Made by a program: the position numbers and the translations under genes. Positions 28,304-38,856 of a DNA stretch of 64,000 nucleotides are shown piece by piece (within the stretch, counting starts at the first letter, position 1; the number at the start of each line of letters is the position of its first letter). Under the pieces are notes generated by a model, which was not told where the DNA came from, ran no database searches, and saw only the letters and a program-made list of their open reading frames with translations. Source of the stretch: Candidatus Bathyarchaeota archaeon (GTDB taxonomy: Archaea > Thermoproteota > Bathyarchaeia > Bathyarchaeales > Bathycorpusculaceae); the NCBI GenBank assembly GCA_023488905.1, contig JAMDCQ010000020.1:1-64000 (forward strand), written 5' to 3'.

Positions 28304-28678
28304 TTGATACTACCATGCGAAGTAGGAGTCAAAACAGTTCTCCCAGCAGTCAAAGCAGTAATGGCACGCACCATAGTAGAAAACCACGGTTTAACCGAAA
28401 AACAAACCGCCGACCTCCTCGGTCTATCCCAATCAGCCGTAAGCCGCTACCTCGGACGCGAACGAGGCAACCACCTAACCCTCGAAAACACCCACCAAGT
28501 CAAAGACCTAATCAACCAAATGGTAGCAACACTTGTAAAAGAACCCCAAAACAAAAACAAAGTACTGGAACTCTTCTGCCAAACCTGCATAACCATACGC
28601 GAATTGGGTTTGATGTGCCCCAAATGCCAGCAAGAAATGCCTAAAGACTGGGCAGAAAAATGCTTCTTCTGCCGCTAA
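28304..28678 (+). CDS. HTH transcriptional regulator with C-terminal Cys motif
   Basis: MARTIVENHGLTEKQTADLLGLSQSAVSRYLGRERG; CPKCQQEMPKDWAEKCFFC; TTG start. Confidence 0.75.
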   Translation: MILPCEVGVKTVLPAVKAVMARTIVENHGLTEKQTADLLGLSQSAVSRYLGRERGNHLTLENTHQVKDLINQMVATLVKEPQNKNKVLELFCQTCITIRELGLMCPKCQQEMPKDWAEKCFFCR

Positions 28679-28896
28679 AATAGCCTGCCTAAATGCGGCT
28701 AAATATAGAACTCGCTGCAAGAACCTGAAGAGGGATGGCTATGCGTCTCAGCCCTTTAAATAAGGGGAGGGGGGTCCTCTCTGAGAGCAACAAACGCGAC
28801 TCAAAGTCAAATCCTTTTGTTTATCCTCAAAAAGCGAGTTGAGATGTCGGTAAAAGTAAATAAACAACGTGACCTAACACTAAAAGAAACCGCTGT

Positions 28897-30708
28897 TTGG
28901 TGAATTCGGTGAAGCGAACCCTCGTGTTACTGCTGATTTCTGCTTTTGCTTTAGTCGCCATTCTGCCCTCGATTTCACTGGGCAACGTGGTTTCTGCGCA
29001 AGACAGCGGCTACAGCATTGAAAGGGTGGACCACCGAGTGCAGGTGATGTATTCGGGTCACATGGTGGTTGCGGATACAATCCATGTTTCAGGCCAAGTC
29101 ACAGACGATTTCCTCATCGGATTACCCTTGAAGTATAGTGCAGATGTCCTCAAAGCATTCGCTTACGACGACAGCAAAATGTACACAGTGCATTTAGGTG
29201 TACCGCTTGGAGACCGCGGTGGATTCTACGCAGCCGAAGTAGATTTTAACGGAGATTCCCCAAGCGTTTTCACCGTAGCCTTTGTCCTATCTAACAGCCG
29301 AATCGAAGAGGGCGGAGGCGGCAACTTTACCATCGATTACCCCGCTTACCCAAGCTTAACCCAAACTGTGGGAATCTGCAACGTAACAGTCACTTTCACC
29401 AGTACCCCAACAAGCATCTCTATCTCCAGAGACGGAGAAAACGTCAACACCGTAAATTACCTGACCAATAACCTGCCCGCCTACACCTATTCCGTGGGTA
29501 AGGCGCTTGTTAGAGTGCCAGTCGGTTCCCTACAGTTACTTACCGTTGACAGTTTAGAACGCCAAGTAACAATTGACCCCACAGGCGGCGTATCAGCCAC
29601 AGAAACTTACCGTTTAACCAGCAAATCTACTTCTTCGCTAAGCGCTGTTGTACTAAGTTTACCTCCTGACGCCACAAACATAATCGTCAAGGATGCATAT
29701 GGCGGAACGCTTCAAAGCGGGCAATCTCCCACGCAAGCCACCGACCTGCTGCTTGTAAATGCCACTCTGTCGGCTTTTGTGAACAGTGGGCAATCAATTG
29801 GCTTAACAGTGCAGTATACTCTGCCCAAAGCGACCTTGGTTAGCGGCCAGTACGATCTGGTGGATTTTGACTTTTTCGCAAATTACCAATATGTTGTCGA
29901 TCACGCAACTGTGACGTTTAATCTGCCTGAAGGCGCAACCATCATAACGCCACATGCCACTATGCTTGGCTCTAACTCGACGCTTACCCGCCAAACCTTC
30001 CAAGACGCCTTAACAGTCACCCAGAACAGTGTAAGCTACGCCGACAACCTTGCACCCCAACAAACCAGCCTGCACCTGTCCTTCAGTTATAACCCAGTTT
30101 GGGTTTCGTTTAGACCCACTTTCTGGGCGGCTCTGATAGGTGTAGTTGGTTGTATAGGCGCGGTTGCCTATAGAAAAATCAGACCTAAAGAGCAGACTTA
30201 TCGGGCGAGGTCTCAGCAGCTGGCTGATCAACCACCCGAAATCGCGGCGCCTGAAACGGTTAAAGCGGGGCAACCCATAGATTTAGCGTCTCTCAAAGCC
30301 TTCCTAGAAGCCTATGAAAGTAAGCGACTGGCGATTGCTGAGCTTAAGGCGCTGGATGTGCAGGCTCAGAAAGGCAAAATCCAGAGACGCCAATACAAGA
30401 TGCAGAGAAGCGCCGTGGAAACCCGCTTAGCAGGCTTAAAGATTACCATCGATCGCTGGCGAGCAGTGTTTCTGGCTTCGGGCAGTTCGCATGCGGATAT
30501 GGTGCGGCAGCTGGATTTGGCTGAAGCGGATTTGGCTGAAGCTGAAGAGGGCATGAAAGTCTTTGAGGCGCGTCGACATAGAGGGGAGATTTCGCTTGAA
30601 GCCTACAGGCGTAGTGTAGCTGACTCGCAGAAGGTGCGGGATAAAGCTGATTCAGCCATCAGCGGAATCCTGTCGCGGTTACGTGAAAAAATCAGGCGTG
30701 CCACCTAA
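28897..30708 (+). CDS. Secreted/membrane protein with large extracellular region and cytoplasmic coiled coil
   Basis: Signal peptide, TM FWAALIGVVGCIGAVAYRKIR, C-terminal helical domain. Confidence 0.65.
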   Translation: MVNSVKRTLVLLLISAFALVAILPSISLGNVVSAQDSGYSIERVDHRVQVMYSGHMVVADTIHVSGQVTDDFLIGLPLKYSADVLKAFAYDDSKMYTVHLGVPLGDRGGFYAAEVDFNGDSPSVFTVAFVLSNSRIEEGGGGNFTIDYPAYPSLTQTVGICNVTVTFTSTPTSISISRDGENVNTVNYLTNNLPAYTYSVGKALVRVPVGSLQLLTVDSLERQVTIDPTGGVSATETYRLTSKSTSSLSAVVLSLPPDATNIIVKDAYGGTLQSGQSPTQATDLLLVNATLSAFVNSGQSIGLTVQYTLPKATLVSGQYDLVDFDFFANYQYVVDHATVTFNLPEGATIITPHATMLGSNSTLTRQTFQDALTVTQNSVSYADNLAPQQTSLHLSFSYNPVWVSFRPTFWAALIGVVGCIGAVAYRKIRPKEQTYRARSQQLADQPPEIAAPETVKAGQPIDLASLKAFLEAYESKRLAIAELKALDVQAQKGKIQRRQYKMQRSAVETRLAGLKITIDRWRAVFLASGSSHADMVRQLDLAEADLAEAEEGMKVFEARRHRGEISLEAYRRSVADSQKVRDKADSAISGILSRLREKIRRAT

Positions 30709-30765
30709 AACCTTTTATTTTACTCATCAGCTTTTTGAAAAACCATAGCAGTGAGGTAAGACAAA

Positions 30766-30945
30766 ATGGTAAAAATTGTTGTCGATCCTAAATGCACTGG
30801 ATGCGAGACTTGTGTCAACACTTGCCCCGTCGGCGTTTATGAAATTAAAAGCGGCAAGGCCTCTCCAACCAAGGAAAGCGAATGCTTGGTTTGCAGAGCT
30901 TGTGAAGCACAATGTCCTGAAGGTGCAATTCAGGTAATCGAGTAA
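30766..30945 (+). CDS. Short 2[4Fe-4S] ferredoxin (59 aa, absent from the ORF track)
   Basis: MVKIVVDPKCTGCETCVNTCPVGVYEIKSGKASPTKESECLVCRACEAQCPEGAIQVIE. Confidence 0.92.
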   Translation: MVKIVVDPKCTGCETCVNTCPVGVYEIKSGKASPTKESECLVCRACEAQCPEGAIQVIE

Positions 30946-31030
30946 AAACGTAGTCTCTCATTTGCTGAGAGAATTTCCCTTTTATTAAACAACCTTTTTT
31001 GAAGATATTTGTTGTCTTGTGCTGACTGCG

Positions 31031-31161
31031 TTTTCTATTTAGTAGTTGTTGCCGAACCCCCTCTTGTTTCAACAACAACCCGCGGCGCGTGTGGACGGTT
31101 GCGTTTTTGCTTTGGACGCGGGTTTGGGTTGCTAGCTGGTTGTGGCGAATTCTGCAAGCAG
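31031..31161 (+). ncRNA. Candidate structured RNA family, copy 3 (divergent)
   Basis: Shares ttgctagctggttgtggcg and ...gcaagcag with the copies at 41472 and 49758; hairpin GTTGTTG/CAACAAC replaces AGAAGA/TCTTCT. Confidence 0.4.
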
Positions 31162-31247
31162 CATAATCATTTTCGAAGGTTTTGTTATCGGTCAACTAGC
31201 TGAAACCGTCGCATACTCTATAGTTTTTCCTAATGTATCTGAGCGGT

Positions 31248-31979
31248 TTAGCCGAACAGTTGAGACAGGTTTTTGCCCACTGAGTGAAGATCGCTTGCTA
31301 TTTCGTCTGGCCTCTGCTTGCTGTCGTGGAGGTCTTTTAAGCTGTTGAACTGGGAAGACACAAACACCGTCCGCAACCCCACATCTTTAGCGCCCTTAAT
31401 GTCCTCAAGCGGGCTGTCGCCGACAAAAACCGCCTCCTCCGCCTTCACCTCCAACCGCCCAAGCAATTCATGGAAGATGTCTGGGCAGGGCTTTCTACAT
31501 CCAACCTCGTCAGATACGACTATAGCGTTGAAGTATCGGGGTATGCCGACTTTTCTTAGGCTCTTGTGTATGACTGGGGCATGAGTGAAGTTGCTGATTA
31601 AGCCAACTTTGGTTTGGGCAGAGGTTTGTTCCAGTAGCTGTTTGGCGCCTTCCCGCAACTCGAGCGTATCGATGAAATCCTGAAAGAACACGTTTAATGC
31701 GGCTTTGATACATTCATCTTCTGGTGTAACCCTGTAGCCCAAGCTGCACAGCGCCTCCGCAACCCAAATCGCGTTGGTTACTTCTTTGAATTCTTCGTAG
31801 CGGATTCTGCGGTACTTAAGGTGTGCAATGTGGTAGGCGTCTAGGAATTTGGTTTTGGTTATGTCGAAACCTTCGGCGACGAGGGCGGAGAAGAGGTTGT
31901 TTTCTGAGGCGGTCATGCTGTAGCCTTTGCAGTTGACGAGTGTGCCGATGTAGTCGAAGATTACTGCTTTTAGACTCAT
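31248..31979 (-). CDS. HAD-superfamily hydrolase
   Basis: AVIFDYIGTLVNC, GLISNFTHAP, GCRKPCPDIF, VFVGDSPLEDIKGAK. Confidence 0.9.
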   Translation of the reverse strand: MSLKAVIFDYIGTLVNCKGYSMTASENNLFSALVAEGFDITKTKFLDAYHIAHLKYRRIRYEEFKEVTNAIWVAEALCSLGYRVTPEDECIKAALNVFFQDFIDTLELREGAKQLLEQTSAQTKVGLISNFTHAPVIHKSLRKVGIPRYFNAIVVSDEVGCRKPCPDIFHELLGRLEVKAEEAVFVGDSPLEDIKGAKDVGLRTVFVSSQFNSLKDLHDSKQRPDEIASDLHSVGKNLSQLFG

Positions 31980-32716
31980 TTGCGGTTTCCCTTTGCGGCT
32001 TTTTTGATTTGTTCCAAGGCTTTTCCTATCTCTGTGTTGAGTAGGCAGTCTGGGTTGCCGATTGCAGCTTCCACCTGCGGGTCATAGGCAACTGAACCCA
32101 GATACTTCAGCCCCAACTTGGCCGTTTCGTGCTCTATAGCGTCTGAGCTGTCTCGCTTCATGTTCTCAATGACCCCGACGACGGGCATGTTTAGTTCACA
32201 TAATAGTTGAACTTGTTTTTTGACGACTTCGAAAGCCAAAAGCGACGGTGTAGTGACGATTAGAAATTCGATTCGCTTAACCAGCCGAACCAAATCGAGG
32301 ACAGCGTCACCGATACCTGGCGGCATATCAATTATCAGAAAGTCCAGTTCGCCCCATTGGGTGACAGACAAAAGCTCGATTAAAGCGTTGGAGACGTCTG
32401 CCCCACGCAGAGGAGTTGCCTTATCCCCAGCAAAGTAAACCAGCGACATAAACTTGAACCCTTCAACGGTTGCTGGTACGATGCCCTTGTCTTCTGTGGG
32501 CTGCACAGATTGGGGCACACCTAAAATGATATGGGTTGAGGGACCGGTGAAATCTACATCGAACAAGCCAACGCGGGAGTTTTCTTTTGTAAGCGAGAGC
32601 GCCAGTGCGGTGGCGATCATGCTTTTGCCTACGCCGCCTTTTCCGCTGGAAACGGCGATTATCCGCTTTATCCGCGCTAAACGGGTGCTGATTACGCTTG
32701 TCCTCGGGTCAATCAC
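31976..32716 (-). CDS. Mrp/MinD-type ATPase, probable archaeal ATPase-type HypB
   Basis: Deviant Walker A IIAVSSGKGGVGKSMIA; overlaps hypA by 4 nt. Confidence 0.8.
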   Translation of the reverse strand: MIDPRTSVISTRLARIKRIIAVSSGKGGVGKSMIATALALSLTKENSRVGLFDVDFTGPSTHIILGVPQSVQPTEDKGIVPATVEGFKFMSLVYFAGDKATPLRGADVSNALIELLSVTQWGELDFLIIDMPPGIGDAVLDLVRLVKRIEFLIVTTPSLLAFEVVKKQVQLLCELNMPVVGVIENMKRDSSDAIEHETAKLGLKYLGSVAYDPQVEAAIGNPDCLLNTEIGKALEQIKKAAKGNRK

Positions 32717-33117
32717 TCAGTTTTGACTCCTTTGATGTCCTCGAGCCAGATGCCGCGTCCGCTTGCGATTTCAAAGTCAGGACTGCCACATTTCGGGCAC
32801 TTAATGTAAGAGTGCGCCACTTCGGGCACGAAGTGTATGGCTTCGGCGGTGGCTTTGTCGAGTTTTTTCTGGTTGTACTGCCAAGTGGTTCCGCAAACCC
32901 GACACTTCAATGTCGATTTGGCTTTTAGGATACGGTATTTTGCGCCTCTTAAGATGCCGTCGCCCATCTGTTTGAGGGCAAAACGTAGAATCGGCGGTTC
33001 AACCTGCTGAAGCGCCCCCACTCTAATGGTGACTTCCGACACGGAACAGAGGTGCTCTTGCTCAGCTATTTGCCGTGCCGTCGCGAGAATGCCTTCAGCT
33101 AATGCCCACTCATGCAT
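32713..33117 (-). CDS. hypA: Hydrogenase maturation nickel chaperone HypA
   Basis: MHEWALAEGIL; CRVCGTTW...CPKCGSPDFEIASGRGIWLEDI. Confidence 0.9.
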   Translation of the reverse strand: MHEWALAEGILATARQIAEQEHLCSVSEVTIRVGALQQVEPPILRFALKQMGDGILRGAKYRILKAKSTLKCRVCGTTWQYNQKKLDKATAEAIHFVPEVAHSYIKCPKCGSPDFEIASGRGIWLEDIKGVKTE

Positions 33118-33285
33118 ACCTAAAGAGGCAAAGTGCAGAAATAAAAGAATATTGCAAACGTAAACAATTTTGAAACGATAGTAAACTTAAACACCGAACT
33201 GCTTTCCCGGCGGGGAGCGGTTTCTGGTTGACTGTGCAAAGCCTTAAAATGCTTAGCCATCCACGTTAAGGCTTGGTGAACCCAC

Positions 33286-34584
33286 ATCAAAGTCATAGCT
33301 GACCTGCACATTCACGGCCGATACAGCCGCGCAACCAGCGAACAAATGAACCTAGCCGAAATCGCGAAATACGCCAAAATCAAAGGCCTAAACCTCGTCG
33401 GCACAGGCGACTTCACCCACCCCCTGTGGCTCAAAGAAATCCGCGAAACCCTCAGCCCCGAACAGGACACGGGACTGCTTAAACTCGCCAAAGGGGATTC
33501 GCCTATTCGGTTTATGCTTCAAACTGAAGTCTGCACAATTTTCGATTATCAAGGTGAATCCAAAAAGGTTCACCACGTCATTTTAGCCCCCAGCTTGGAG
33601 GTCGTAGACCAAATCAATGAGCGCCTCAAACGCTTCGGCGACTTAGCTTCCGACGGCAGACCCATCCTCGACGCCACCGCGCCCCAACTGGTTGAAGAAG
33701 TCATGGCAGTCAGCGGCGACAACATGGTTTTCCCCGCGCATGCTTGGACACCATGGTTCAGCATCTTCGGCGCATTCAGCGGCTTTGACACCATCGAAGA
33801 CTGCTACCAAGACATGACCAAATACATTCACGCTCTCGAAACGGGGCTCTCCTCAGACCCGCCCATGAATTGGAGGCTAAGCAAACTCGACCGCTATGCG
33901 CTGGTCTCAAACAGTGACTGCCACAGTTTTTGGCCTTGGCGCATCGGCAGAGAAGCCAACGTCTTCGATCTTCCCGACTTTACCTACAATAATGTAGTGT
34001 CTGCGGTTTCTGACAATGACCCTGAGCGCTTCAAGTTTACAATCGAAACTGACCCAGCCTATGGCAAATATCACTGGACAGGGCACCGCAACTGCAAAGT
34101 GTCGCTCTCGCCTCCTGAAGCCATCAAATTCGGCAACGTCTGCCCCGTCTGCCGACGAAAACTGACCAAAGGCGTCGAGCAACGCGTCGAAGAACTCGCC
34201 GACCGACCTGCAGACTACAAACAGCCAAACGCCCCCGGATTCAAACGTCTTTTACCGTTGTCTGAGATCATCTGCGCCGTTTTGGGAACCGATTCGCCTG
34301 CCATCCAAGCAGTCTGGAAACCCTACAATGCGCTTGTGGAGAAATTCGGCGACGAATATACAGTGCTACTTGATACGCCGTATGAGGCAATGGCTTTAGT
34401 TGTGGATGCACCGTTTGCGCAGGCAATCGTTAAGGTTCGGGATGGCACTGCTAAGGTGACGCCGGGCTATGACGGCGTGTACGGACAGCTGGTTTTGGGT
34501 TCAGATGTCCCAGTGGTTAAGCCTAAGCCGCCACAAGCGCCGAAAGTACAGCAACGGAGCATGAGCGACTTCTTTGGCGCTTAA
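33286..34584 (+). CDS. PHP-domain protein (TIGR00375-like); apparent non-canonical ATC start
   Basis: (I)KVIADLHIHGRYSRATSEQMNLAEIAKYAKIKGLNLVGTGDFTHP; in-frame TGA at 33277; first ATG only at 33346. Confidence 0.8.
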   Translation: MKVIADLHIHGRYSRATSEQMNLAEIAKYAKIKGLNLVGTGDFTHPLWLKEIRETLSPEQDTGLLKLAKGDSPIRFMLQTEVCTIFDYQGESKKVHHVILAPSLEVVDQINERLKRFGDLASDGRPILDATAPQLVEEVMAVSGDNMVFPAHAWTPWFSIFGAFSGFDTIEDCYQDMTKYIHALETGLSSDPPMNWRLSKLDRYALVSNSDCHSFWPWRIGREANVFDLPDFTYNNVVSAVSDNDPERFKFTIETDPAYGKYHWTGHRNCKVSLSPPEAIKFGNVCPVCRRKLTKGVEQRVEELADRPADYKQPNAPGFKRLLPLSEIICAVLGTDSPAIQAVWKPYNALVEKFGDEYTVLLDTPYEAMALVVDAPFAQAIVKVRDGTAKVTPGYDGVYGQLVLGSDVPVVKPKPPQAPKVQQRSMSDFFGA

Positions 34585-35906
34585 GCGTGGGCTATGAAGG
34601 TTTTTCCTGCAAAGTTAGGCGACGGCGAATCACCCGTCCAGAGGTCGCTTGAAACCAGCGCTTCTCCAGCGTAGCCGTAAGCCACCGACACAGAATCCTG
34701 CATCCAATAGTAAGCGCAGACGCCTATGCTGAGGTCCTTGGCGTTTTGGAGGATGGCAGTCCAGAAGTCATATTCACGTTCTCGTCTCTGCGCTAAAGTC
34801 ATGTTGCCTCCGCCGAACCGTTCCTCGACGCTTGACCAATAGTTGTAAATGAAATCCGCATCCAAGACACCCATCTCGTTGAACACCAACGGCACAGTGC
34901 AGTTGATGCTTCTTGTCTGGGGCACCATATCCACAGAGTTTAGTTGGCTTTTAACCGCTTCATAGGTGTTTGCCCACTGCAGGTTGGGGTAAGGTGAATG
35001 CATGTAAGTGTGCGTAGTAAAGGCTACATTGAGGGGTGCTTTGCCCATGGCGTTTTCTAGTTGGCTGTAGAGTTCAGGTGCCCAAGTGAGACTCTGCCAC
35101 CCCGGCACAATACCCACCTGCCACTGCATAAATACCAAATTCTCGTTGCCTAAGCCGCGGATGGTTTTGTAAGCTTCAACAATGTAGTTGAAGAAGGCGG
35201 TTTTAGTGTCGCCGGGTTCATTCCACAACTCAAAAATCACGTTGCCATATCCACCCAGCCGCTCTACGACGCTGGCCCACCATAGATGCCAAAACTCCAT
35301 CTCACTTCGCCCTGCATCGGCGGTGACGCTTTGGATGAACTGGTAGCTGGCGGTGTTTGGCACCCATGTCCCGGGTTCCCCTTCGAAAGTTCGGCTGAAC
35401 AGGTAGCCGTTCACGGCGCTGTAGGGGCATAAATCGACGTAAATGCCGTATTTGGCGGCTTCTTGAACCAGCGTTTCGAGGTAGAGTCGGAAGCTTATGG
35501 TTACGTCGGCGACTTGGGGCTCATAAGTGCTGCGTGAGATGTTGTCTATCCACCACCAGTCCACGGGTATGAAGACGCGTATCATATTGACGTGCCAGTA
35601 GTCACGGTAGCACTGCAGCGTCGCATCCATTTTGGGCAGGTTCTCCTCTATGGGCAACCATTTTTGGGTCCAACTAAAAACCTGCTCCCCTGGCCCCGAC
35701 CACATGCCAGACGGAGACTGCAAATCCCCCGAGCGCCCAATCCCTCGTAAATAAACCACATTACCGTAAATGTCCAGGATTTTGTAGCCTGACGTGTGTA
35801 GAGCCATCGATTTGGCTAGGTCTAAACGGTAAGAATTGACCAGCAATGTCGCTATCAATGCGGCAACTAAAACAGAAACCACGCATGCAGCGAGTTTTTT
35901 GTTCAC
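34581..35906 (-). CDS. Secreted glycoside hydrolase (cellulase/GH5-like)
   Basis: Signal anchor; YGNVIFELWNEPGD and FNEMGV catalytic-type motifs. Confidence 0.75.
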   Translation of the reverse strand: MNKKLAACVVSVLVAALIATLLVNSYRLDLAKSMALHTSGYKILDIYGNVVYLRGIGRSGDLQSPSGMWSGPGEQVFSWTQKWLPIEENLPKMDATLQCYRDYWHVNMIRVFIPVDWWWIDNISRSTYEPQVADVTISFRLYLETLVQEAAKYGIYVDLCPYSAVNGYLFSRTFEGEPGTWVPNTASYQFIQSVTADAGRSEMEFWHLWWASVVERLGGYGNVIFELWNEPGDTKTAFFNYIVEAYKTIRGLGNENLVFMQWQVGIVPGWQSLTWAPELYSQLENAMGKAPLNVAFTTHTYMHSPYPNLQWANTYEAVKSQLNSVDMVPQTRSINCTVPLVFNEMGVLDADFIYNYWSSVEERFGGGNMTLAQRREREYDFWTAILQNAKDLSIGVCAYYWMQDSVSVAYGYAGEALVSSDLWTGDSPSPNFAGKTFIAHA

Positions 35907-36076
35907 TAAAACGCCTCTCCAAAACGTTGTGGCTTAAACTGCGGAGAAGAGATTCAATTAAAGAAGACGTGTACTGATTTTTAAAGCGTACTGTCGAGCG
36001 CTTAGTAGACTAGGCGCAGAAAGCAAAATCGTTTTATGCCCCACAAAAATCTAGTACCGCTATAGGACCGATTATC

Positions 36077-37426
36077 TTGAAGGACCTTCTCACAAAAATC
36101 ACTGGAGCTGCCACCGACAACTTCGGGGCACAATACGCAGAAGCAAGAGCACAGCAAATCGCCAAAACTATGCTTACACTCAAGGAGGAACGGGTTGAAG
36201 CCGCCAAGCAGGGCATAGAAAACGGCGTCGCCATCCGCGTGCTGGTCAACGGCGCGTGGGGGTTTGCCTCGGTTGGGTCGCTGGACGCCGCAATTTTGGA
36301 AGGCGCTGTGTCGGATGCCTGCCGGATGGCCAAGCTGGCGGGCACACGGCTGAAGATTCCGATTAAGCTGGCACCTGCGAAGGCGGTTGAGGCCCATGTG
36401 GTGGTTAAGCCCAAGAAAGACCCCGCTGAGGTGTCGGTGGAGGACAAGATCAAAACCGCCCTCACCATAAACAAAACCATCCTCGGCTTCGATGGGCAAA
36501 TCAAGAGTTGCGGAATAGATTATGCGGATTTGATGATTAACAGCTTTTTCGTCAACAGCGAAGGCGCAGGCATCGAGCAGGATAAGCTCTACGTTTGGGC
36601 CCGCGTAACCGCCTCAGCCCAGAGCAATGGCGCGTTCACGTTTAGTCGTGAAGAAATTGGCTCCACCAAAGGCTACGAACTCTTCGACGAACAAGCCCCC
36701 GAAGAAATAGGCAGAACCGTGGCGAAACGCGCCGTCGAACAAATCAGCGCCAAGTCACCTAAAGGCGGCAAATTCCCCGTCGTGCTGGGGCCAAACGTTG
36801 TTGGCGTGTTTGTGCATGAAGCCTTTGGGCACTTGGCGGAGGCGGATTTGGCGCTTTCAGGTGGCTTGCTGGCTTCGAATATGGGCAAAAAAATCGGCTC
36901 CAACCTCGTCACCTTCTACGATGACGGCACGATGGAGGGCTCGTTTGGTGCCTTCAAGTACGATGACGAAGGGGTCGCCAGCCAAAAAACCCTGCTCATC
37001 AAAGACGGCGTCGTCACAGGCTTGATGCATAACCGCGACACCGCACACAAATTCAACACCGCACCCACAGGCAACGCTAGAGCCGAAGACTTCCGCGTGG
37101 AACCCATCATTCGAATGCGATGCACCTACATGGCACCCAGAGACCGCACTCTCGAAGAACTCCTAGAAGGCGTCAAATCAGGCTACTACTTCAAGAGTTT
37201 CCGCGGAGGCCAAGCCAGCTTAGACGGCACCTTCCAAGTGGGCATCCAAGAAGGCTACGAAATCAAAAACGGCGAAATCGGCGCTCCAGTGCGCAACGCA
37301 TCCATCAGCGGCAACACATTGGAAACCCTGCATAAAGTGGACAGTGTGGGTAAAGATTTTCATCTGGACCGGGTCGTTGTGGGAAGGGGCAGACAGCTTT
37401 TATCTGTGATGGTGGACCGCACATAA
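36077..37426 (+). CDS. tldD: TldD-like metalloprotease subunit
   Basis: [15 protein letters not shown] (HExxxH), [42 protein letters not shown]. Confidence 0.9.
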   Translation: MKDLLTKITGAATDNFGAQYAEARAQQIAKTMLTLKEERVEAAKQGIENGVAIRVLVNGAWGFASVGSLDAAILEGAVSDACRMAKLAGTRLKIPIKLAPAKAVEAHVVVKPKKDPAEVSVEDKIKTALTINKTILGFDGQIKSCGIDYADLMINSFFVNSEGAGIEQDKLYVWARVTASAQSNGAFTFSREEIGSTKGYELFDEQAPEEIGRTVAKRAVEQISAKSPKGGKFPVVLGPNVVGVFVHEAFGHLAEADLALSGGLLASNMGKKIGSNLVTFYDDGTMEGSFGAFKYDDEGVASQKTLLIKDGVVTGLMHNRDTAHKFNTAPTGNARAEDFRVEPIIRMRCTYMAPRDRTLEELLEGVKSGYYFKSFRGGQASLDGTFQVGIQEGYEIKNGEIGAPVRNASISGNTLETLHKVDSVGKDFHLDRVVVGRGRQLLSVMVDRT

Positions 37427-37441
37427 GAGTAAGCGAGGTGG

Positions 37442-38812
37442 TTGTCGGTGGCAGTGCTTGAAAAAAACACCATGCTCAACTTAGCCGAAAACACAGTGAA
37501 AGCGGCGCTTAGGCTGGGAGCAGCGGAAGCAGAAGCTTACGTCTACGACGGCCAGGCAGTTAACATCGGGGTAGAGTTGGGGCAAATCAGCAAAACCAAC
37601 CGCATCATCGACCGCGGCATAGGCGTGCGACTCGCCGCAAACAAGGCAATCGGCTTCGCCTACACTAACATAGTCAACGACCAAAACGCCATAGAAACCG
37701 TAGTTGCCCGTGCACTCGGCGCAGCGAAGGCAAGCAAACCTGACTCTGACTGGAATGGGCTGCCCCAAAAGAAGCCATACGGCGCCACTGTGGGCACTTT
37801 TGATGAGAAAATCGTCGCATTAAGCCCTGAGGATTTAGTTAAAGTTACTTCGGCGATGTTGGATGCTGCGGGCGGGGTGGATAAGCGTGTGTTCCCAATC
37901 GAGGGCGGAGTTGGAAGTGGCTGCGTTTCAGCGGCTATCGCCAACTCCAGTGGCGTCACTGGCTACGATAGGGGCACAATCGTCGAGTGCAGTCTGGCGG
38001 CGCTGGCAAAAGAGGGCGGTGCAGTGACTCCGATTTGCTTCGAATTCAACGCCTCAAGAAACTACCGCTTAGATCCCGAGTGGGTGGGCAGGGAAGCAGC
38101 CAAACTTGCAGTCTCGGCGCTAAGACCTAAACCAGTCGAGAGCAAAACCGCTAAAGTCATCTTGACCCAATTCGCCCTCCAAGACCTCTTCGCATACACG
38201 CTTATGGGGGCGATAAAGGCGGACAGTGTCCAGAGAAACCAATCGCCGTTTAAGGGAAAAATCGGTGAACAAGTCGCCTCAGAAAACCTCACCATCTACG
38301 ACGACGGTTTATACCCCGCTGGACTGCGCACCTCCGTATTCGACGGAGAAGGCGTCCCCCGCCAAAAAACGCCTATCATCGAAAAGGGCGTTTTGCGTAA
38401 CTTCATCTACGACAGCTACACAGCCAATAAAGAATCAAAGGAAAGCACAGGCAATGCCTCTCGCGCAGGTTACCTCTCCACGCCAGGAATCGAAACCACC
38501 AACTTCCACATAGCCTCAGGCAACAAAACCACAGAACAAATGTTCTCTGAAGTCGGCGACGGCTTAATCATCTACTACCTGCAGGGCGCACACAGCAGCA
38601 ACCCAGTTAGCGGAGAATTCTCTGTGGTGGCGACGCCGTGCTGGAGAATCAAAGACGGCGAAATTGCGCATTCATGCAGAGGCGTGATGCTGGCAGGCAA
38701 CATCTTTGACCTCCTCAAAAACATCACGGTAGTTGGGGGCAATGAGCGGCAGATGGGTTCAATGATTGCGCCATGGGTGATAGTGGAGAATATGCGGGTA
38801 ATCGGCAAATAA
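37442..38812 (+). CDS. tldE: TldE/PmbA-like partner
   Basis: PmbA-type sequence directly downstream of tld[53 protein letters not shown]. Confidence 0.88.
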   Translation: MSVAVLEKNTMLNLAENTVKAALRLGAAEAEAYVYDGQAVNIGVELGQISKTNRIIDRGIGVRLAANKAIGFAYTNIVNDQNAIETVVARALGAAKASKPDSDWNGLPQKKPYGATVGTFDEKIVALSPEDLVKVTSAMLDAAGGVDKRVFPIEGGVGSGCVSAAIANSSGVTGYDRGTIVECSLAALAKEGGAVTPICFEFNASRNYRLDPEWVGREAAKLAVSALRPKPVESKTAKVILTQFALQDLFAYTLMGAIKADSVQRNQSPFKGKIGEQVASENLTIYDDGLYPAGLRTSVFDGEGVPRQKTPIIEKGVLRNFIYDSYTANKESKESTGNASRAGYLSTPGIETTNFHIASGNKTTEQMFSEVGDGLIIYYLQGAHSSNPVSGEFSVVATPCWRIKDGEIAHSCRGVMLAGNIFDLLKNITVVGGNERQMGSMIAPWVIVENMRVIGK

Positions 38813-38818
38813 TCCGAA

Positions 38819-38856
38819 ACCACGCGACCTCTCAGCGGCCACCTCCCCTCCCTTAT
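38819..38856. repeat. Left part of a dispersed repeat split by the IS
   Basis: accacgcgacctctcagcggccacctcccctcccttat; 34/38 identical to 49712-49749. Confidence 0.8.
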
